A stretch of DNA of 62,056 nt from Rhodothermaceae bacterium (lineage in GTDB: Bacteria > Bacteroidota > Rhodothermia > Rhodothermales > Bin80), in assembly GCA_009841335.1 (NCBI GenBank), contig VXLY01000010.1, positions 1 through 62,056 of the forward strand, in the 5' to 3' direction. The notes beneath the pieces were generated by a model. The model ran no database searches. It had not been told where the DNA came from and saw only the letters and a program-made list of their open reading frames with translations. Of the stretch, positions 61,915-62,056 are shown one piece after another. The number at the start of each line of letters is the position of its first letter. Within the stretch, counting starts at the first letter, position 1. Position numbers and translations under genes: made by a program.

Positions 61915-62056
61915 ATGACATTACATGCATTTCTAGATACGGAATATGGACGCTTTGGCGATTTACGTTTGCGGAGCATCGTGCGAAAGCATGCAGATCT
62001 TGAGATGCGCAGGGGCCCTGCAGCGGAGACACCGCTACATGTTGCGGTTCGTCGCT
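61915..62056 (+). CDS. Start of an ankyrin-type protein (cut by window end)
   Basis: The frame from ATG 61915 to the window end reads MTLHAFLDTEYGRFGDLRL, then VRKHADLEMRRGPAAETPLH and VAVRR. The last part matches the start of an ankyrin repeat (ETPLHVAVRR), and DLEMRRGP before it fits the turn of the preceding unit. The frame is also open upstream (GTG 61879 is an alternative start). Ankyrin proteins mediate protein-protein contacts; bacterial ones are frequent in host-associated lineages. Only the beginning is visible. Confidence 0.5.
   Translation, partial: MTLHAFLDTEYGRFGDLRLRSIVRKHADLEMRRGPAAETPLHVAVRR

Overview
The window looks like chromosomal DNA of a marine-type, heterotrophic member of the Rhodothermota/Balneolota branch of the Bacteroidota group. 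The basis is inference from gene content: five lipoproteins of the 6-bladed beta-propeller type, two secreted proteins ending in a NYPNPF-type C-terminal sorting domain, a VPS10/BNR protein, a PSD1-type cytochrome protein paired with a Tat-exported DUF1501 protein, and a GH33 sialidase. An ankyrin-type gene at the right edge and many half-decayed genes would fit a host-associated lineage, but this is not proven.

Layout. 1-4208: the end of a secreted protein, a propeller lipoprotein and a Leu/Ile/Val-type binding lipoprotein. 4209-15704: a myo-inositol uptake and catabolism cluster (iolD, a three-gene sugar ABC importer, mmsA/iolA, a VPS10-BNR protein, iolG and a class I FbaB aldolase replacing iolJ). 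iolB, iolC, iolE and a regulator are absent. 15705-21616: an integrase relic, a BNR lipoprotein, a tandem pair of 405-residue propeller lipoproteins and a small beta-barrel. 22048-32107: a tightly coupled seven-gene operon encoding a GNAT acyltransferase, an AMP-forming acyl ligase, HMG-CoA reductase, a UbiA prenyltransferase, a rifampin-phosphotransferase-like dikinase, a BtaA-like aminocarboxypropyl transferase and a phytol/dolichol-kinase-like membrane protein. This is the best candidate for an undescribed system: it reads as a pathway for an isoprenoid or ether-type polar lipid.

32447-35254: two more propeller lipoproteins. 35442-41168: an accessory island with a two-component pair, conjugation genes traF and trbB without the rest of a transfer system, two tandem VanZ-like genes, an interrupted TM2 gene and a truncated second trbB. 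41169-45206: a large subtilisin-LRR surface protein with 20 exact 24-residue leucine-rich repeats and a sorting domain. 45207-46140: an ISL3-family transposase relic. 46141-54538: DUF1501 and PSD1 proteins, a sialidase, an SGNH hydrolase and a nickel-type lactate racemase (LarA). 54931-62056: a DUF2335 membrane protein, an SRPBCC protein, a PA0069-type radical SAM protein, an Lhr helicase, a DUF1801 protein and the start of an ankyrin-type gene.

A recurring theme is gene decay and local duplication. Three genes carry single in-frame stop codons inside otherwise coherent reading frames (22132 TAG, 35592 TGA, 40447 TAG on the minus strand). There are two tandem duplications (propeller lipoproteins, VanZ-like proteins), one partial duplication (trbB) and relics of an integrase and a transposase. 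No tRNA, rRNA or CRISPR array was seen.
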